Assembly (NCBI RefSeq): GCF_000612505.1
Contig: NZ_CP004078.1
Location: 3,449,252-3,513,251, forward strand
Length of the DNA: 64,000 bases
Direction: 5' to 3'
DNA from: Paenibacillus sabinae T27
GTDB lineage: Bacteria; Bacillota; Bacilli; Paenibacillales; Paenibacillaceae
Numbering within the stretch: the first letter of the stretch is position 1; each line of letters starts with the position of its first letter. A program made the translations under genes and the position numbers. The notes beneath the pieces are model-generated. The model was given only the letters and a program-made list of their open reading frames with translations, ran no database searches and was not told where the DNA came from. Of the stretch, positions 25,323 through 33,901 are shown piece after piece.

Positions 25323-25910
25323 TCAGTTACTGCTCGGCTTGCCGGTCTCAAGCATCTCCCGAATCCGGGCCATGATCAGATCGGTAACCGCTTCAGCCGA
25401 ATCGCTGCCGCTTGCGGCATATTCGCTCAGATTGATCGGAGCGCCGTAAACGACGACCATCCGGCGAAATGGCTTGTAGTGGCCGATAATCGCCGCCGGA
25501 ACAACAGCCGCGCCGCTGCGGAGGGCAAAGGTTGCCGCTCCCTTTTTGGCAATTCCGCTGTCGCTGTTCCGCGTACCTTCAGGGAAAATCCCCATTACTT
25601 GCCCGTTTCGGAGCAAATTAAGCGCCGTTTTAATGGATTCTTTGCTTACGCCGCCGCGTTTAACCGGAAAAGCGCCAAGCTGTCTGACCAGCGGGCCGAG
25701 AACCGGAGCCTTGAACAGTTCCGCCTTGGCCATATAGTTCACTTTGCGTTTAACCTTGATGCCCATGGTTACGGGATCCAGGTTGCTCGTGTGGTTGCCA
25801 CACAGCAGCACCCCGCCCTCGCTCGGAATATTGTCAACTCCGACCACTTTCAGCGGGAACAACACGGCATAAATCATGCGAAGCAATCCTCGGCAAATCA
25901 CATAAATCAT
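25323..25910 (-). CDS. plsC: 1-acyl-sn-glycerol-3-phosphate acyltransferase
   Basis: Second acylation of phosphatidic acid synthesis. The 195 residues carry NHTSNLD (catalytic His40-x4-Asp45) and FPEGTR near residue 113, with a hydrophobic N-terminal segment. The ATG overlaps the cmk stop (ATGA). Together with gpsA and plsY the window holds three consecutive phospholipid genes, though not in one operon. Confidence 0.93.
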   Translation of the reverse strand: MIYVICRGLLRMIYAVLFPLKVVGVDNIPSEGGVLLCGNHTSNLDPVTMGIKVKRKVNYMAKAELFKAPVLGPLVRQLGAFPVKRGGVSKESIKTALNLLRNGQVMGIFPEGTRNSDSGIAKKGAATFALRSGAAVVPAAIIGHYKPFRRMVVVYGAPINLSEYAASGSDSAEAVTDLIMARIREMLETGKPSSN

Positions 25911-26593
25911 AAATGGTTTCTCTCCCCGCGAGCATAAGATCTGCAGTGGGACACGATTGTCTCCACAACCTGATCGATATCCATCGACGTCGTATCGAGC
26001 AGAATGCTGTCCTCCGCACGTCGCAGCGGCGAAATCTCCCGATTCTGATCGAGATGATCGCGCTGTGCAATATCGTTCTCAAGCTGCTCCAGACTCACCT
26101 GCTCCTTATCCTTCAGCTCTTTGTAGCGGCGGAGCGCCCGTTCCTCCACGCTTGCCGTCATGAAAATCTTCACTTCGGCGTCCGGCAGCACGGTTGTGCC
26201 GATATCACGCCCATCCATTACGACCCCTTTGACAAGCGCCATCTCGCGCTGCAATTGGCTTAACCGGGTTCGTATGGACTCGATTCCCGCGTACTGCGAT
26301 ACCATGCCGCTGACCTGGAGGGTGCGGATATGAGGAGTAGCGTCTTCCCCGTTGATCAGCACTTTCTGCACTTCTTGTCCGGGTATTAATTCAATCACCA
26401 TATTTCGCACTGTTTGAAGCACGTCTTCGTGATCTTCCGGCTTAATGCCATTACGGATCAAATACCAGGTAACCGCCCGGTACATCGCTCCCGTATCGAC
26501 ATAAATGTAAGAAAGCTTCTGTGCTACCTTTCGGGCTACCGTACTCTTGCCTGCCCCGGCAGGTCCGTCGATGGCGACGTTGATTTTGTCCAA
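25907..26593 (-). CDS. cmk: Cytidylate kinase
   Basis: Phosphorylates CMP and dCMP. The P-loop GPAGAGKST is near residue 9, followed by DTGAMYRAV and the GRDIGTTVLPDAEVKIF segment. The start is taken as TTG (26591-26593) because the family N-terminus begins there (DKINVAIDG) and AGGGG lies nine bases upstream; other TTG codons upstream are possible. Length 228 residues. It is coupled to plsC. Confidence 0.94.
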   Translation of the reverse strand: MDKINVAIDGPAGAGKSTVARKVAQKLSYIYVDTGAMYRAVTWYLIRNGIKPEDHEDVLQTVRNMVIELIPGQEVQKVLINGEDATPHIRTLQVSGMVSQYAGIESIRTRLSQLQREMALVKGVVMDGRDIGTTVLPDAEVKIFMTASVEERALRRYKELKDKEQVSLEQLENDIAQRDHLDQNREISPLRRAEDSILLDTTSMDIDQVVETIVSHCRSYARGERNHL

Positions 26594-26724
26594 AGTATGT
26601 GTCCCCTGCCTAACCAAAGGGGCAACCCTCCTCAAAATAAAGCCAAGACAGAGCTTGACAGGTGTTTCTTCTCGACATACCAAAGGGTCCGAATTGCCAA
26701 ATCCACACCTTCTGATATCTTCAA

Positions 26725-26746
26725 GAAAAAAGCAGGCATTGCCTGC
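26725..26746 (-). terminator. Terminator after PilZ gene
   Basis: Minus-strand stem GCAGGC-AAT-GCCTGC followed by six Ts, 150 bp after the stop of the PilZ gene and upstream of cmk. Confidence 0.85.
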
Positions 26747-26895
26747 GACTTATAAAATTATACCACAGTTTATGCAGTAGTGCAAAATCGCATAGACTCA
26801 AAATACAGGCTTCAAAGCGGGGATAAACCGCGAATTTTGGAGAATTCGGAAACTCTTTGGGGCAATATCGCGCAAAAAATATCGGGAGCCCCTTT

Positions 26896-27549
26896 TTAGC
26901 GGTTGCGAAAATCAAACTGCCGCTCGAAGCAGAAACGGATGATCTTTTGACGTTCGCCGTCCTGGATGTTCACGAATTTGAGCATCGCCAGACTCCGTCC
27001 GTTCTCAAGCTCCTTCATTCTTACAACCTCGGCCTCAAAGGATGCATGGTCGCTTGATCCGTTGCGGTAAGGGACAAGAAGCCAGCACTGCAGCCGATCC
27101 CCGAGTTCCAGCGGTACGTTCACGTCCGTCCAGAACGACGTTCCTCCGCCGCCGACATCCTCGGTGTGGACCAGAAAACGGCTTCCTCCAATCGTTTTGG
27201 CCGCAAGCTCAAGCTCTGCGCTGACACGCAGGAAGCTTCGTCTTTGCATTTTCATAATTTCATTTTCGGCAGGCTTGCGGATGCGTACCATGCGGATGAC
27301 ATCCTCTTTGAAGCCAAGCACATGCGTGTAAAAATAATTCTTGATTCCGCCCTCGCTCATGAAGTAGACCGACAACTCGTCTCCGATATGAAGTCTCTTG
27401 AGCCGCCCGGAACCTTCCTGCATCGGAATTTCGATCAGAAATGATTCGTCATCCCATTCCGTAATTCTGGACCGGTATTCGGCCTCGGAATCGGCGGCGT
27501 CGCCGGATGCTGCTTTTATGAACAGGTGGTCGTTGATTTTGGGATACAA
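26896..27549 (-). CDS. PilZ-domain c-di-GMP receptor (YpfA/DgrA-like)
   Basis: A YcgR-N plus PilZ protein of 217 residues. QRRSFLRV (the RxxxR c-di-GMP motif) and HTEDVGGGG (the D/NxSxxG motif, with Gly at the Ser position) are near residues 115 and 147. B. subtilis YpfA binds c-di-GMP and slows motility. I start it at TTG 27547-27549 because an extended -10 (TGGTATAAT, 27593-27601) lies just upstream and starts inside any longer frame. It follows ypeB as in B. subtilis. Confidence 0.83.
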   Translation of the reverse strand: MYPKINDHLFIKAASGDAADSEAEYRSRITEWDDESFLIEIPMQEGSGRLKRLHIGDELSVYFMSEGGIKNYFYTHVLGFKEDVIRMVRIRKPAENEIMKMQRRSFLRVSAELELAAKTIGGSRFLVHTEDVGGGGTSFWTDVNVPLELGDRLQCWLLVPYRNGSSDHASFEAEVVRMKELENGRSLAMLKFVNIQDGERQKIIRFCFERQFDFRNR

Positions 27550-27592
27550 GCCTGTCACCGCCGTTATATTAGTAAGATCTTCTATAATGGCG

Positions 27593-27601
27593 ATTATACC
27601 A
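27593..27601 (-). promoter_or_regulatory. Extended -10 promoter of PilZ gene
   Basis: TGGTATAAT on the minus strand, an extended -10 with no good -35 (GGTGTCGAATCACATGG spacer region). It lies within 45 bp of the chosen start codon. Confidence 0.5.
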
Positions 27602-27737
27602 TGTGATTCGACACCTTTTCGACACCCAAGCGAGAAAATATTGCCGAATTCTCTACGAAATGTTATCTCTTGCCGAATTCCGCCGCAAAAAAGCAAGGCC
27701 ACCCGGATACGGACAGCCTTGCTGAAGTTCCAGAAAA

Positions 27738-29090
27738 TCACTGTTTCTGCGCGCCCGAAGCGGTCCGGATCTCCTCCACCGATTCTTCGATGCCGGTATT
27801 CGCGTTTTCGTAGATGCGGTATTGCGATCCGTTGATCCGGCCCCCGAACTCGTAAGTGAGCACCTCTTCCCCGTCATCATTCTCGATCCAGGCGAGACGG
27901 TGATACAATTCACGGAACTCGGGATTCAGCTTTTTACGCGCTTCGTCAACACTGATTCCCGGCTTCGGAATTTTGCGGTTAGTCTGGTGCTGGACCACGT
28001 AGTCGCTAGACTGAAATCCGGTAACGTCGCCGGTATCGAGTCCGGAGCGGACCGTTATTTTTTCGGGATAGATCAGCACGCCGTCCTGTTCGGTTACAAA
28101 AGTGAAGTTCCCCAGGTTGTCGAACCGGTCGGCGCTGACCGGCACCATGTTCGAATAACCCTTTCGCTCCAGAAATTGGCGGGCCTTGCTTTCAGCCTCA
28201 TCCATAGATACCTTCGCCTTTCCGACCTCGCGGTTATTATTAAAAGAAATCAGCAGCCCGCCTTTTGTGGTGAAATCCATGCTGACCGTTTCTTTCGTCC
28301 CAATGACCGTCGCCGTATACGAAGCCCATTCCGTCCCTTTTCCGTTCTCGGTAATATGCACCTTCGCTCCGCTGCCGACATCCGCGTATTTCAGCGCCTT
28401 GCGGCGGATATCATCCACCGAAACCGGGGGACCGCTCAGCTTGCGGACGGAACGCTTATCATACACGCTGGCAACAGAAGGACCCCAATCTAGCTCCGGA
28501 TAGGCGCTTACCCGTTTGTCCACGGTCTTGAAGCCGTCGATAATGGTGTTGTCCTCGGCCTTTTTCTCCGATGCCAGTGCCGACTCGACATCCATCCAGC
28601 GGAGACGGTTCGTGATTACCTTGTGCTGAACCTCCTGAAGATCCTTCGAGATTTCTCCCGAATTTTTATACAGGGCCTTCATGTTGTTCATTTCGCCTTC
28701 GCTCAAAGGCTTGGTCTTGAAATCCCGCACCGCCGCCTTGTAGGAGAAGTTCGATATTTTGGAGAGGAATTCTTCGGTCTTGCTGAATGGCAGCAGCGTC
28801 AGGGGGAGCTGGTTGATTTCATTCTGCGCTTCGCTCGTCAAACGCCACACATTTGTAAGACTTTTACGGTGCATTCCGTCGGAGGTGGAACTTACGGCAA
28901 GCGCATTGCCGAGTTCGCCATGCAGCCGCTCCATATGATAAGACAGGTCATGGAAGGCACGCTGATACTGGTTCTCTGCTTTCAGCAGGACCGCGTTCTT
29001 CTCCTGGTTCTCCTGGTAGCCCCACACAAGCGCTCCAATGAGCAGCACTGCGGTTATCGGGAACAATACGGCACTCATTCTTCTGTACAT
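27738..29090 (-). CDS. ypeB: Spore-germination protein YpeB
   Basis: Inner-membrane/cortex protein that stabilises the lytic enzyme SleB in the spore. The 450 residues begin with a signal anchor (AVLFPITAVLLIGALVWGY, residues 7-25) and continue with repeated PepSY-type domains (such as VSMDEAESKARQFLERKGYS and ISVDEARKKL). In B. subtilis and most relatives sleB precedes ypeB; here the upstream gene is prsW or a small Cys-rich ORF, and no sleB is in the window. A sigma-G-like promoter lies at 29128-29158. Confidence 0.93.
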   Translation of the reverse strand: MYRRMSAVLFPITAVLLIGALVWGYQENQEKNAVLLKAENQYQRAFHDLSYHMERLHGELGNALAVSSTSDGMHRKSLTNVWRLTSEAQNEINQLPLTLLPFSKTEEFLSKISNFSYKAAVRDFKTKPLSEGEMNNMKALYKNSGEISKDLQEVQHKVITNRLRWMDVESALASEKKAEDNTIIDGFKTVDKRVSAYPELDWGPSVASVYDKRSVRKLSGPPVSVDDIRRKALKYADVGSGAKVHITENGKGTEWASYTATVIGTKETVSMDFTTKGGLLISFNNNREVGKAKVSMDEAESKARQFLERKGYSNMVPVSADRFDNLGNFTFVTEQDGVLIYPEKITVRSGLDTGDVTGFQSSDYVVQHQTNRKIPKPGISVDEARKKLNPEFRELYHRLAWIENDDGEEVLTYEFGGRINGSQYRIYENANTGIEESVEEIRTASGAQKQ

Positions 29091-29127
29091 ATGGCTGAAA
29101 GACTCCCTTCAGGTAACTTATTGCCCT

Positions 29128-29158
29128 TAGTTTGACAAAAGTCAAGAAGTCTTATGCA
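29128..29158 (-). promoter_or_regulatory. Sigma-G-like promoter of ypeB
   Basis: Minus strand TGCATAA (29152-29158), 17-bp spacer, CAAACTA (29128-29134), close to the forespore sigma-F/G pattern (TGNATA, about 17-18 bp, CATNNTA). Forespore expression of sleB-ypeB is established in B. subtilis. The spacer contains the inverted repeat TTGAC-TTTT-GTCAA. Confidence 0.5.
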
Positions 29159-29200
29159 CCGGTGCCCGGAGAAACCGCCAATGTCTGGTCCTGTAGACGC

Positions 29201-29235
29201 AAAAAAGAGCAAGCTCGCCTCTCAAGCCTGCTCTT
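29201..29235 (-). terminator. Terminator before ypeB
   Basis: Minus-strand stem AAGAGCA...TGCTCTT with an inner GCT/AGC helix, followed by six Ts. It overlaps the end of the small Cys-rich ORF and isolates ypeB from prsW transcription. Confidence 0.82.
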
Positions 29236-29368
29236 CAATCAAAAAACCTTCGGTGCAGTTGCAAAGGCACTGCTTGAATCCCGTGTGAATGACGCCCTGG
29301 GTTCGGATGCCGCGCAAAATATAGCTCTCCCCGCACTGCTTGCATACGATTCGCACTTTTACACGCAA
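29222..29368 (-). CDS. Small Cys-rich (zinc-ribbon-like) protein
   Basis: A 48-residue ORF starting at TTG (29366-29368) with AGGTG six bases upstream. It has five cysteines: KVRIVCKQCGES, then KQCLCNCTEG, which resembles a zinc ribbon. The TGA lies in the loop of the downstream terminator. It stands where sleB stands in other Bacillales, but its sequence has nothing in common with SleB. I do not recognise it. Confidence 0.6.
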   Translation of the reverse strand: MRVKVRIVCKQCGESYILRGIRTQGVIHTGFKQCLCNCTEGFLIEEQA

Positions 29369-29436
29369 AAAAGACACCTCGCTTCCGGGCAGTTTCCCTG
29401 CAGAAAATCATCCCGGTAACAGTGTGTCCATTTGCG

Positions 29437-30132
29437 CTAAAGATTAACCTCTTCCTCCCGTTTCAGCAGGCGAAAAGGCGAAAGGTTGTTGGCCCGCGCC
29501 ACCTTGATCATGCCTCCGTACCATAAAAAAGCCATCAGCGGCACAATAAACCAGATCCAGTAGCTTGATGTCGTGTTCAAAATAAAATCATAAATCCCGT
29601 GCCACATCCAAGGGAGAAACAGCGAGACGGCGAGTATTCCCCGGCTTCTGGCCCCTTTGGAGAACTTGGCTCTCCCGAGATGATAACCCATCACAACCCC
29701 GAACATGGCATGCCCCGATACCGGCAGCAGCGCTCTCAGGAACATGGAACCGATAGACGCATGGCTGTACCAAGCGTACATCACATTCTCGATTGTCGCA
29801 AAACCGAGCGATATCGCCACAGCATATAGAATGCCGTCATACGGCTCGTCGAACTCCGTGTGGTTATAGATGATATGATACATCACGAACCATTTCAGGC
29901 ACTCCTCCACTCCGGCGGAGATCAGAAATGATTCCGTGTACGGACCCGCATGCAGCCCCAAGGACAGTCCCCGCTGAATAATCATAACCGGAAACACGAT
30001 CAGCAGCCCCAGCAAAAAGACTTTAAGCACGATATGAAGCGGCTCCTGGTCGTACTTGTCCTTCAGGTAAAAATAAATCAGCAGGGCCAGTCCCGGTGCC
30101 ACTGCCGACGAAACTACCGATAACAAAAGCAC
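29437..30132 (-). CDS. prsW: Site-1 intramembrane protease PrsW
   Basis: Membrane protease that in B. subtilis makes the first cut in anti-sigma factor RsiW. The 231 residues form seven or eight membrane spans. GVEECLKW (EExxK motif), GFATIENVMY and PVSGHAMFGVVMG contain the conserved catalytic Glu and His residues. The start is GTG (30130-30132), fixed by GGGGAGG eight bases upstream and by the family opening; the longer ATG-less frame is rejected. RsiW is not in the window. Confidence 0.9.
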   Translation of the reverse strand: MLLLSVVSSAVAPGLALLIYFYLKDKYDQEPLHIVLKVFLLGLLIVFPVMIIQRGLSLGLHAGPYTESFLISAGVEECLKWFVMYHIIYNHTEFDEPYDGILYAVAISLGFATIENVMYAWYSHASIGSMFLRALLPVSGHAMFGVVMGYHLGRAKFSKGARSRGILAVSLFLPWMWHGIYDFILNTTSSYWIWFIVPLMAFLWYGGMIKVARANNLSPFRLLKREEEVNL

Positions 30133-30255
30133 CGAACGTTCCTCCCCGCTAGTGAATATAAAAGAATAGGCCGGCTCTTTCCCTATGAAACAGGCAGGGC
30201 CGGCCGGCGTTGGTGACAAGGGAGAGGGAATGTCATAACTAATCTCCCTCCCGCA

Positions 30256-30867
30256 TTATTCTTGGCGTTTGAAAAAGGCGCACAGCTGCTGAACGGCGTT
30301 CTCCGCCATAACCGTCTTGCCGTATTCGTCCAGCACCGTCTCGGTTACCGGGGAAGAATCCCCGAATTCGGCAAGCACAGCGACAAGTGCCGACAGCGCC
30401 GGCTCCTCATATTCCTTCGGATCAAAATAGAGATACCATTTATCGTTATAGGAGTAAAGCTTGCCGGCGGAAGTAATGTTGCCGATGAGCACATGCGCCG
30501 CTTCTACCACGACTTCGAAATCGCGGAAAGCGTAGACGATGGAGTCCGCCTGTTCCAGGGTAACCTCCATCTCATAAATCTCATCGGGCAGTTCTTCCTC
30601 CCCGGACGCTCCGTATTGATGATCGTATTTGCCTCGGGTGACGATGACGACCATACCTTGTGCGGGCAGAGCAAACACTTCCACGGCAAGAGGACCGGTT
30701 GCGTCAAATCCAAGTTCGTTGTATGCCTGATCCATCATTTCCGTAAAGAGGTCATGAACTTTGGGGACTTCTTGCCACATGTCTTCCTTCTGGATCCCCC
30801 GCTCGCTCAGGTCGTCAAAAGTGAGGAAAATCCGTATCTTATCTTGACTTAAACGCTCTATTCTCAT
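30256..30867 (-). CDS. mecA: Adaptor protein MecA/YpbH family
   Basis: Adaptor that brings substrates to the ClpC protease. The 203 residues show the N-terminal MecA opening MRIERLSQDKIRIFLTFDDLSERGI and a C-terminal domain ending in ALVAVLAEFGDSSPV. It is somewhat shorter than B. subtilis MecA (218) and closer in position to ypbH. The start ATG is preceded by AAAGGAGGATC. Whether it serves competence (ComK) or YpbH-like roles is not decidable. Confidence 0.88.
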   Translation of the reverse strand: MRIERLSQDKIRIFLTFDDLSERGIQKEDMWQEVPKVHDLFTEMMDQAYNELGFDATGPLAVEVFALPAQGMVVIVTRGKYDHQYGASGEEELPDEIYEMEVTLEQADSIVYAFRDFEVVVEAAHVLIGNITSAGKLYSYNDKWYLYFDPKEYEEPALSALVAVLAEFGDSSPVTETVLDEYGKTVMAENAVQQLCAFFKRQE

Positions 30868-31068
30868 GACAGGATCCTCCTTTTGAAAGCTCAGGTTTAT
30901 TATAGTGTATGATGAGTCCCGAGTAATGAGCCAAAAATGGTTATTAGGTTGATTGATATGTATGTATGTTACCATTTTGCCGAGATAAATGCACGCAAAT
31001 ATGTAGGCGGGGCCTCTTACATTTTAAAAATGTGTGACTTATCGGCTCCATGCTCCGAACTTGCGGTC

Positions 31069-31114
31069 AAAAAAAAGAATCATTTTGAAGGTACAACATC
31101 CCCAAAATGATTCT
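31069..31114 (-). terminator. Terminator after the 116-residue gene
   Basis: Minus-strand 12-bp stem AGAATCATTTTG/CAAAATGATTCT, 15-nt loop, then eight Ts. Confidence 0.9.
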
Positions 31115-31131
31115 TCAAAAAATAGTTGTGA

Positions 31132-31482
31132 TTACAATCCGGGTATGGCGGTATGGGTTTCTTTGAGAATCTGCTCGACATCCCGTTTGACTTCAGGGTT
31201 GCTGCGGATGAAATCCTTCAGCATTTTGAGGTTGGCTTCCTTGGAACGGACAGGAGATTCCGTCTTGTTCCCTGCCTGATGGGTGCTTGCCGCATTGGAT
31301 TGCTGCTGTCCCGAGGAGGAACTGCCGAAGCCGGTCATCGCCATATCCATGATTTTGTTCTTGGCTTTGTCGGCTGCGCCGGATTGCCCCAGAAATGGAA
31401 TGAACATATTGCGCTTCTTGGACATAAGCATACTGGTGGTGGCGCCCAGCATAACTCCCCATAAAAATGACGAAGTCTTCAC
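31132..31482 (-). CDS. Hypothetical membrane-anchored protein
   Basis: A 116-residue protein. VKTSSFLWGVMLGATTSMLMSKKRN is a short N-terminal membrane segment, followed by a Gln/Ser-rich linker (GFGSSSSGQQQSNAAST) and a charged helix (KEANLKMLKDFIRSNPEVKRDVEQILKET). The start is GTG (31480-31482) with AGGAGG eight bases upstream. I do not know a function. Confidence 0.72.
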   Translation of the reverse strand: MKTSSFLWGVMLGATTSMLMSKKRNMFIPFLGQSGAADKAKNKIMDMAMTGFGSSSSGQQQSNAASTHQAGNKTESPVRSKEANLKMLKDFIRSNPEVKRDVEQILKETHTAIPGL

Positions 31483-31576
31483 ATTTATTACCTCCTTGTG
31501 TGGTAAAATCATGACTAGTGTTCGCGGAAAGTATCCGCCTCATACAGCCTAACGACAGGAAAGCGAGTTGAAATAA

Positions 31577-32545
31577 GTGGGTAAACAGACAGCAGCGCTG
31601 CTGATGGCCGCCTTGCTGCTGACATCGTGCAGCGGCGCGGGCGGCGGAGCGGATAACGCGGCGGCCCCCGAGGGGACTTCCGCGGCTGCGACGCAAAGCG
31701 CGATCGCTTCTTCCGCTCCCGCCGGGACCGCGACGGCAGCACCCGCCGATTCTCCGCAGGCATCCGATTCAGGCAACGACGCGGCTGCTTCGCCTGCTGC
31801 GCCCGGGTCTTCGGAGCCAGCAGCAACAGCCTCCGCAGGACCTTCCGCCACCCCCACGGATGCGGGTAAGCAATCCGCAAGCGGGATGAATGCCGATGTG
31901 CCGGTCCTGTATCATATGAACAAGAACTACGACATCAAGCCGAATGAGGAAAGTACGAACAAAAAGATCGTCCTGCTGACTTTTGACGACGGTCCTAAGG
32001 AAGCCAAGACGATCAATGCCATCTTCGACACGCTGGAGAAGCATCACGCCAAGGCGATCTTTTTCGTCAACGGCTACCGGATCAAGGAGCATCCGGAGCT
32101 GCTGAAGCTGATTCAGCAGCGCGGCGGAATCATCGGCAATCACAGCTGGGATCATATCGTTCTGAAGGACAAACCGTATGCGGAAGTCAAACAGCAGATC
32201 GAGGATGTGCAGAGAATCGTCAAGAAAGTGACCGGGGAAACGCCCGTATTCTTCCGTCCTCCGCACGGCGCGGGCGGCGATGTTGGCAGGAAGGTTGCGG
32301 CCGAGAACGGCCTGCTGTACATGACCTGGTCTAACGGTTCGCTGGACTGGACAATGAGCGAGAAGGAAGAGAATAAAACGGGGAAAATCGTCAAGAATGT
32401 TACCAGTCAGCTGCACTCCGGCAGCAATATTCTCATGCATGAGCTTCCGTGGACAACCGAAGCGCTTGACACGCTGCTGACAACGCTCGAAGGCAAGGGC
32501 TACAGCTTTGTCGACCCTCGCAGCATCGAGCTGGGCACGCGATAA
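31577..32545 (+). CDS. Polysaccharide deacetylase lipoprotein
   Basis: Extracellular carbohydrate esterase family 4 enzyme, probably deacetylating peptidoglycan or another cell-wall sugar. The 322-residue protein has a signal peptide with lipobox LLTSC, an Ala/Ser/Pro/Thr-rich linker of about 85 residues (residues ~23-105), then the NodB domain with TFDDGP, NHSWDH, RPPHG and LMHE motifs. The start is GTG (31577-31579); an ATG at 31601 is also possible. The long low-complexity linker suggests attachment through the wall (inference). Confidence 0.9.
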   Translation: MGKQTAALLMAALLLTSCSGAGGGADNAAAPEGTSAAATQSAIASSAPAGTATAAPADSPQASDSGNDAAASPAAPGSSEPAATASAGPSATPTDAGKQSASGMNADVPVLYHMNKNYDIKPNEESTNKKIVLLTFDDGPKEAKTINAIFDTLEKHHAKAIFFVNGYRIKEHPELLKLIQQRGGIIGNHSWDHIVLKDKPYAEVKQQIEDVQRIVKKVTGETPVFFRPPHGAGGDVGRKVAAENGLLYMTWSNGSLDWTMSEKEENKTGKIVKNVTSQLHSGSNILMHELPWTTEALDTLLTTLEGKGYSFVDPRSIELGTR

Positions 32546-32558
32546 TCGAAAAGACGCC

Positions 32559-32590
32559 TTGTTCCATAATGGAACAAGACGCCTTTTTTT
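32559..32590 (+). terminator. Terminator after the deacetylase
   Basis: TTGTTCCA-TAA-TGGAACAA stem followed by GACGCC and seven Ts; the six-base gap before the T run weakens it. The reverse strand has the same stem followed by GGCGTCTTTT. Confidence 0.5.
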
Positions 32591-32660
32591 GTTAACGTGT
32601 TTTCGGCCGAGGAAATAAGCTTTCGAGCGATTTTCGGGCGGCGTCATCAATCAAGCGCTG

Positions 32661-33494
32661 TCATTTCCAGGCGCCCTTCCGCCTCAGCGTCAGAATATTA
32701 AGCTCGGCCGGGCTGTTCCAGCGCAGCGGCAAATGGGCGGTACCGAATCCCCGGCTGATCAGCAGCTTGGCTTTTTTTCCCGTACCGTCACCTTTGGGCC
32801 ACAGGAACATTCCGGCCGAATAAATATGGTAAAAAGCTTCCACATGTCTTCGGCCGATATAGGGCAAAACCACCTGCCCCCCGTGCGTATGGCCGGAAAG
32901 GACGAGATCGGCAGGGACGGTCTTCCGCTTCAGCAGCCACATCGGATCATGAACAAGGATAATCCGGCATTCCTTCTCTTTGCCCGAAGGCAGGTCCGGA
33001 AGCGGAGCATAGGCGACTTTGCCGCCAGTTCTAGGGTAGTCTACGCCGGTGAGCCAAAGCTGCGCTCCTTCCGTTGTCAGCGGAATGTTCTCGTCCGCCA
33101 GAAGCCGGACCCCGCTGTGTTCGAGTATGCGGTCAACCTCGCCGATATCCGCCTTGTAATCATGGTTGCCGTGCACGGCGTAGACAGGCCCGATCGAAGC
33201 GAGCAGCGCCATATTCGCCCGGAGACGCTGAAGAGGACAATTCTTCTCCGTCATATCGCCGCCCACCAGCACAACGTCCACTTTGCCCTTCAAGCCGGAC
33301 AGCAGCTTATGCGGAAGGCTCCGGCGATGAATATCGGTCACGAGCAGGATTCGATAACCGTCGAACGGTACGGGGAGCGTATCCAGTGCAATTTCAGTCT
33401 CAGTTAGACGGCTGCGAAATGCTTCGGCCAGCATAACCGTGCCGATCGTGGTCAGACAGGCTGCGGCCAGAAGCAAAACCCAAACCGCTACCAT
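32661..33494 (-). CDS. Metallophosphoesterase
   Basis: A calcineurin-like phosphoesterase of 277 residues with an N-terminal membrane anchor (VWVLLLAAACLTTIGTVML, residues 4-22). VTDIHRR, GGDMTEKN, HGNHDY, HDPMW and GHTHGGQ are the metal-binding motifs in order. Substrate unknown; YkuE-like lipid/nucleotide phosphoesterases have a similar layout. The ATG 33492-33494 has TGAGGA upstream. It overlaps the gene before it by 7 bp, so they are co-expressed. Confidence 0.9.
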   Translation of the reverse strand: MVAVWVLLLAAACLTTIGTVMLAEAFRSRLTETEIALDTLPVPFDGYRILLVTDIHRRSLPHKLLSGLKGKVDVVLVGGDMTEKNCPLQRLRANMALLASIGPVYAVHGNHDYKADIGEVDRILEHSGVRLLADENIPLTTEGAQLWLTGVDYPRTGGKVAYAPLPDLPSGKEKECRIILVHDPMWLLKRKTVPADLVLSGHTHGGQVVLPYIGRRHVEAFYHIYSAGMFLWPKGDGTGKKAKLLISRGFGTAHLPLRWNSPAELNILTLRRKGAWK

Positions 33495-33901
33495 AGCGTC
33501 CTCAGCGGCGGGGCGCCTTTGATTCCCCACCATACCAGCAGGATCAGGAGCATCATAAACAGTACGTTCAGCGAATTGACAAACAGCTTGCTGAGTCTGA
33601 CCCGTTCCGAACGATAGGTTGCGGATCGGGACGGGGCGGATTGCTCCTCTTCCTCCCCCGGTCTGGGGCGGTCCGCCCTCTTTCTTCCTCTTGGGGCCGT
33701 GGTTTTCCGGCCTTCCTGCCCGGTTTTACGGCCAGCAGAGGTGCTTTTACGGGAACGGGAGAGGGTTGGCGAGGACGTCTGTTCTTTTTTCTTTGAGGCG
33801 GAAGCTTCCGCTTTGCCCGCGTTTTTTTCATGGATACCGGATGTTTCCTTGCGGATCTTTTTGTTCTTGCGTGACTTTATCCGGCTGAGCTCTTCACTCA
33901 T
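33488..33901 (-). CDS. Basic C-tail-anchored hypothetical protein
   Basis: 137 residues. The first ~95 are highly charged and repetitive (many Lys, Arg, Ser, Glu), followed by a single C-terminal hydrophobic segment (LFMMLLILLVWWGI). It could be a tail-anchored protein with a nucleic-acid-binding or membrane-surface arm. The ATG overlaps the stop of the CPBP gene in an ATGA arrangement. I do not know the family. Confidence 0.7.
   Translation of the reverse strand: MSEELSRIKSRKNKKIRKETSGIHEKNAGKAEASASKKKEQTSSPTLSRSRKSTSAGRKTGQEGRKTTAPRGRKRADRPRPGEEEEQSAPSRSATYRSERVRLSKLFVNSLNVLFMMLLILLVWWGIKGAPPLRTLW

Noticed and set aside
31769..32650. 293-codon minus-strand frame over the deacetylase
   Set aside because: Antisense to a gene with intact NodB motifs.
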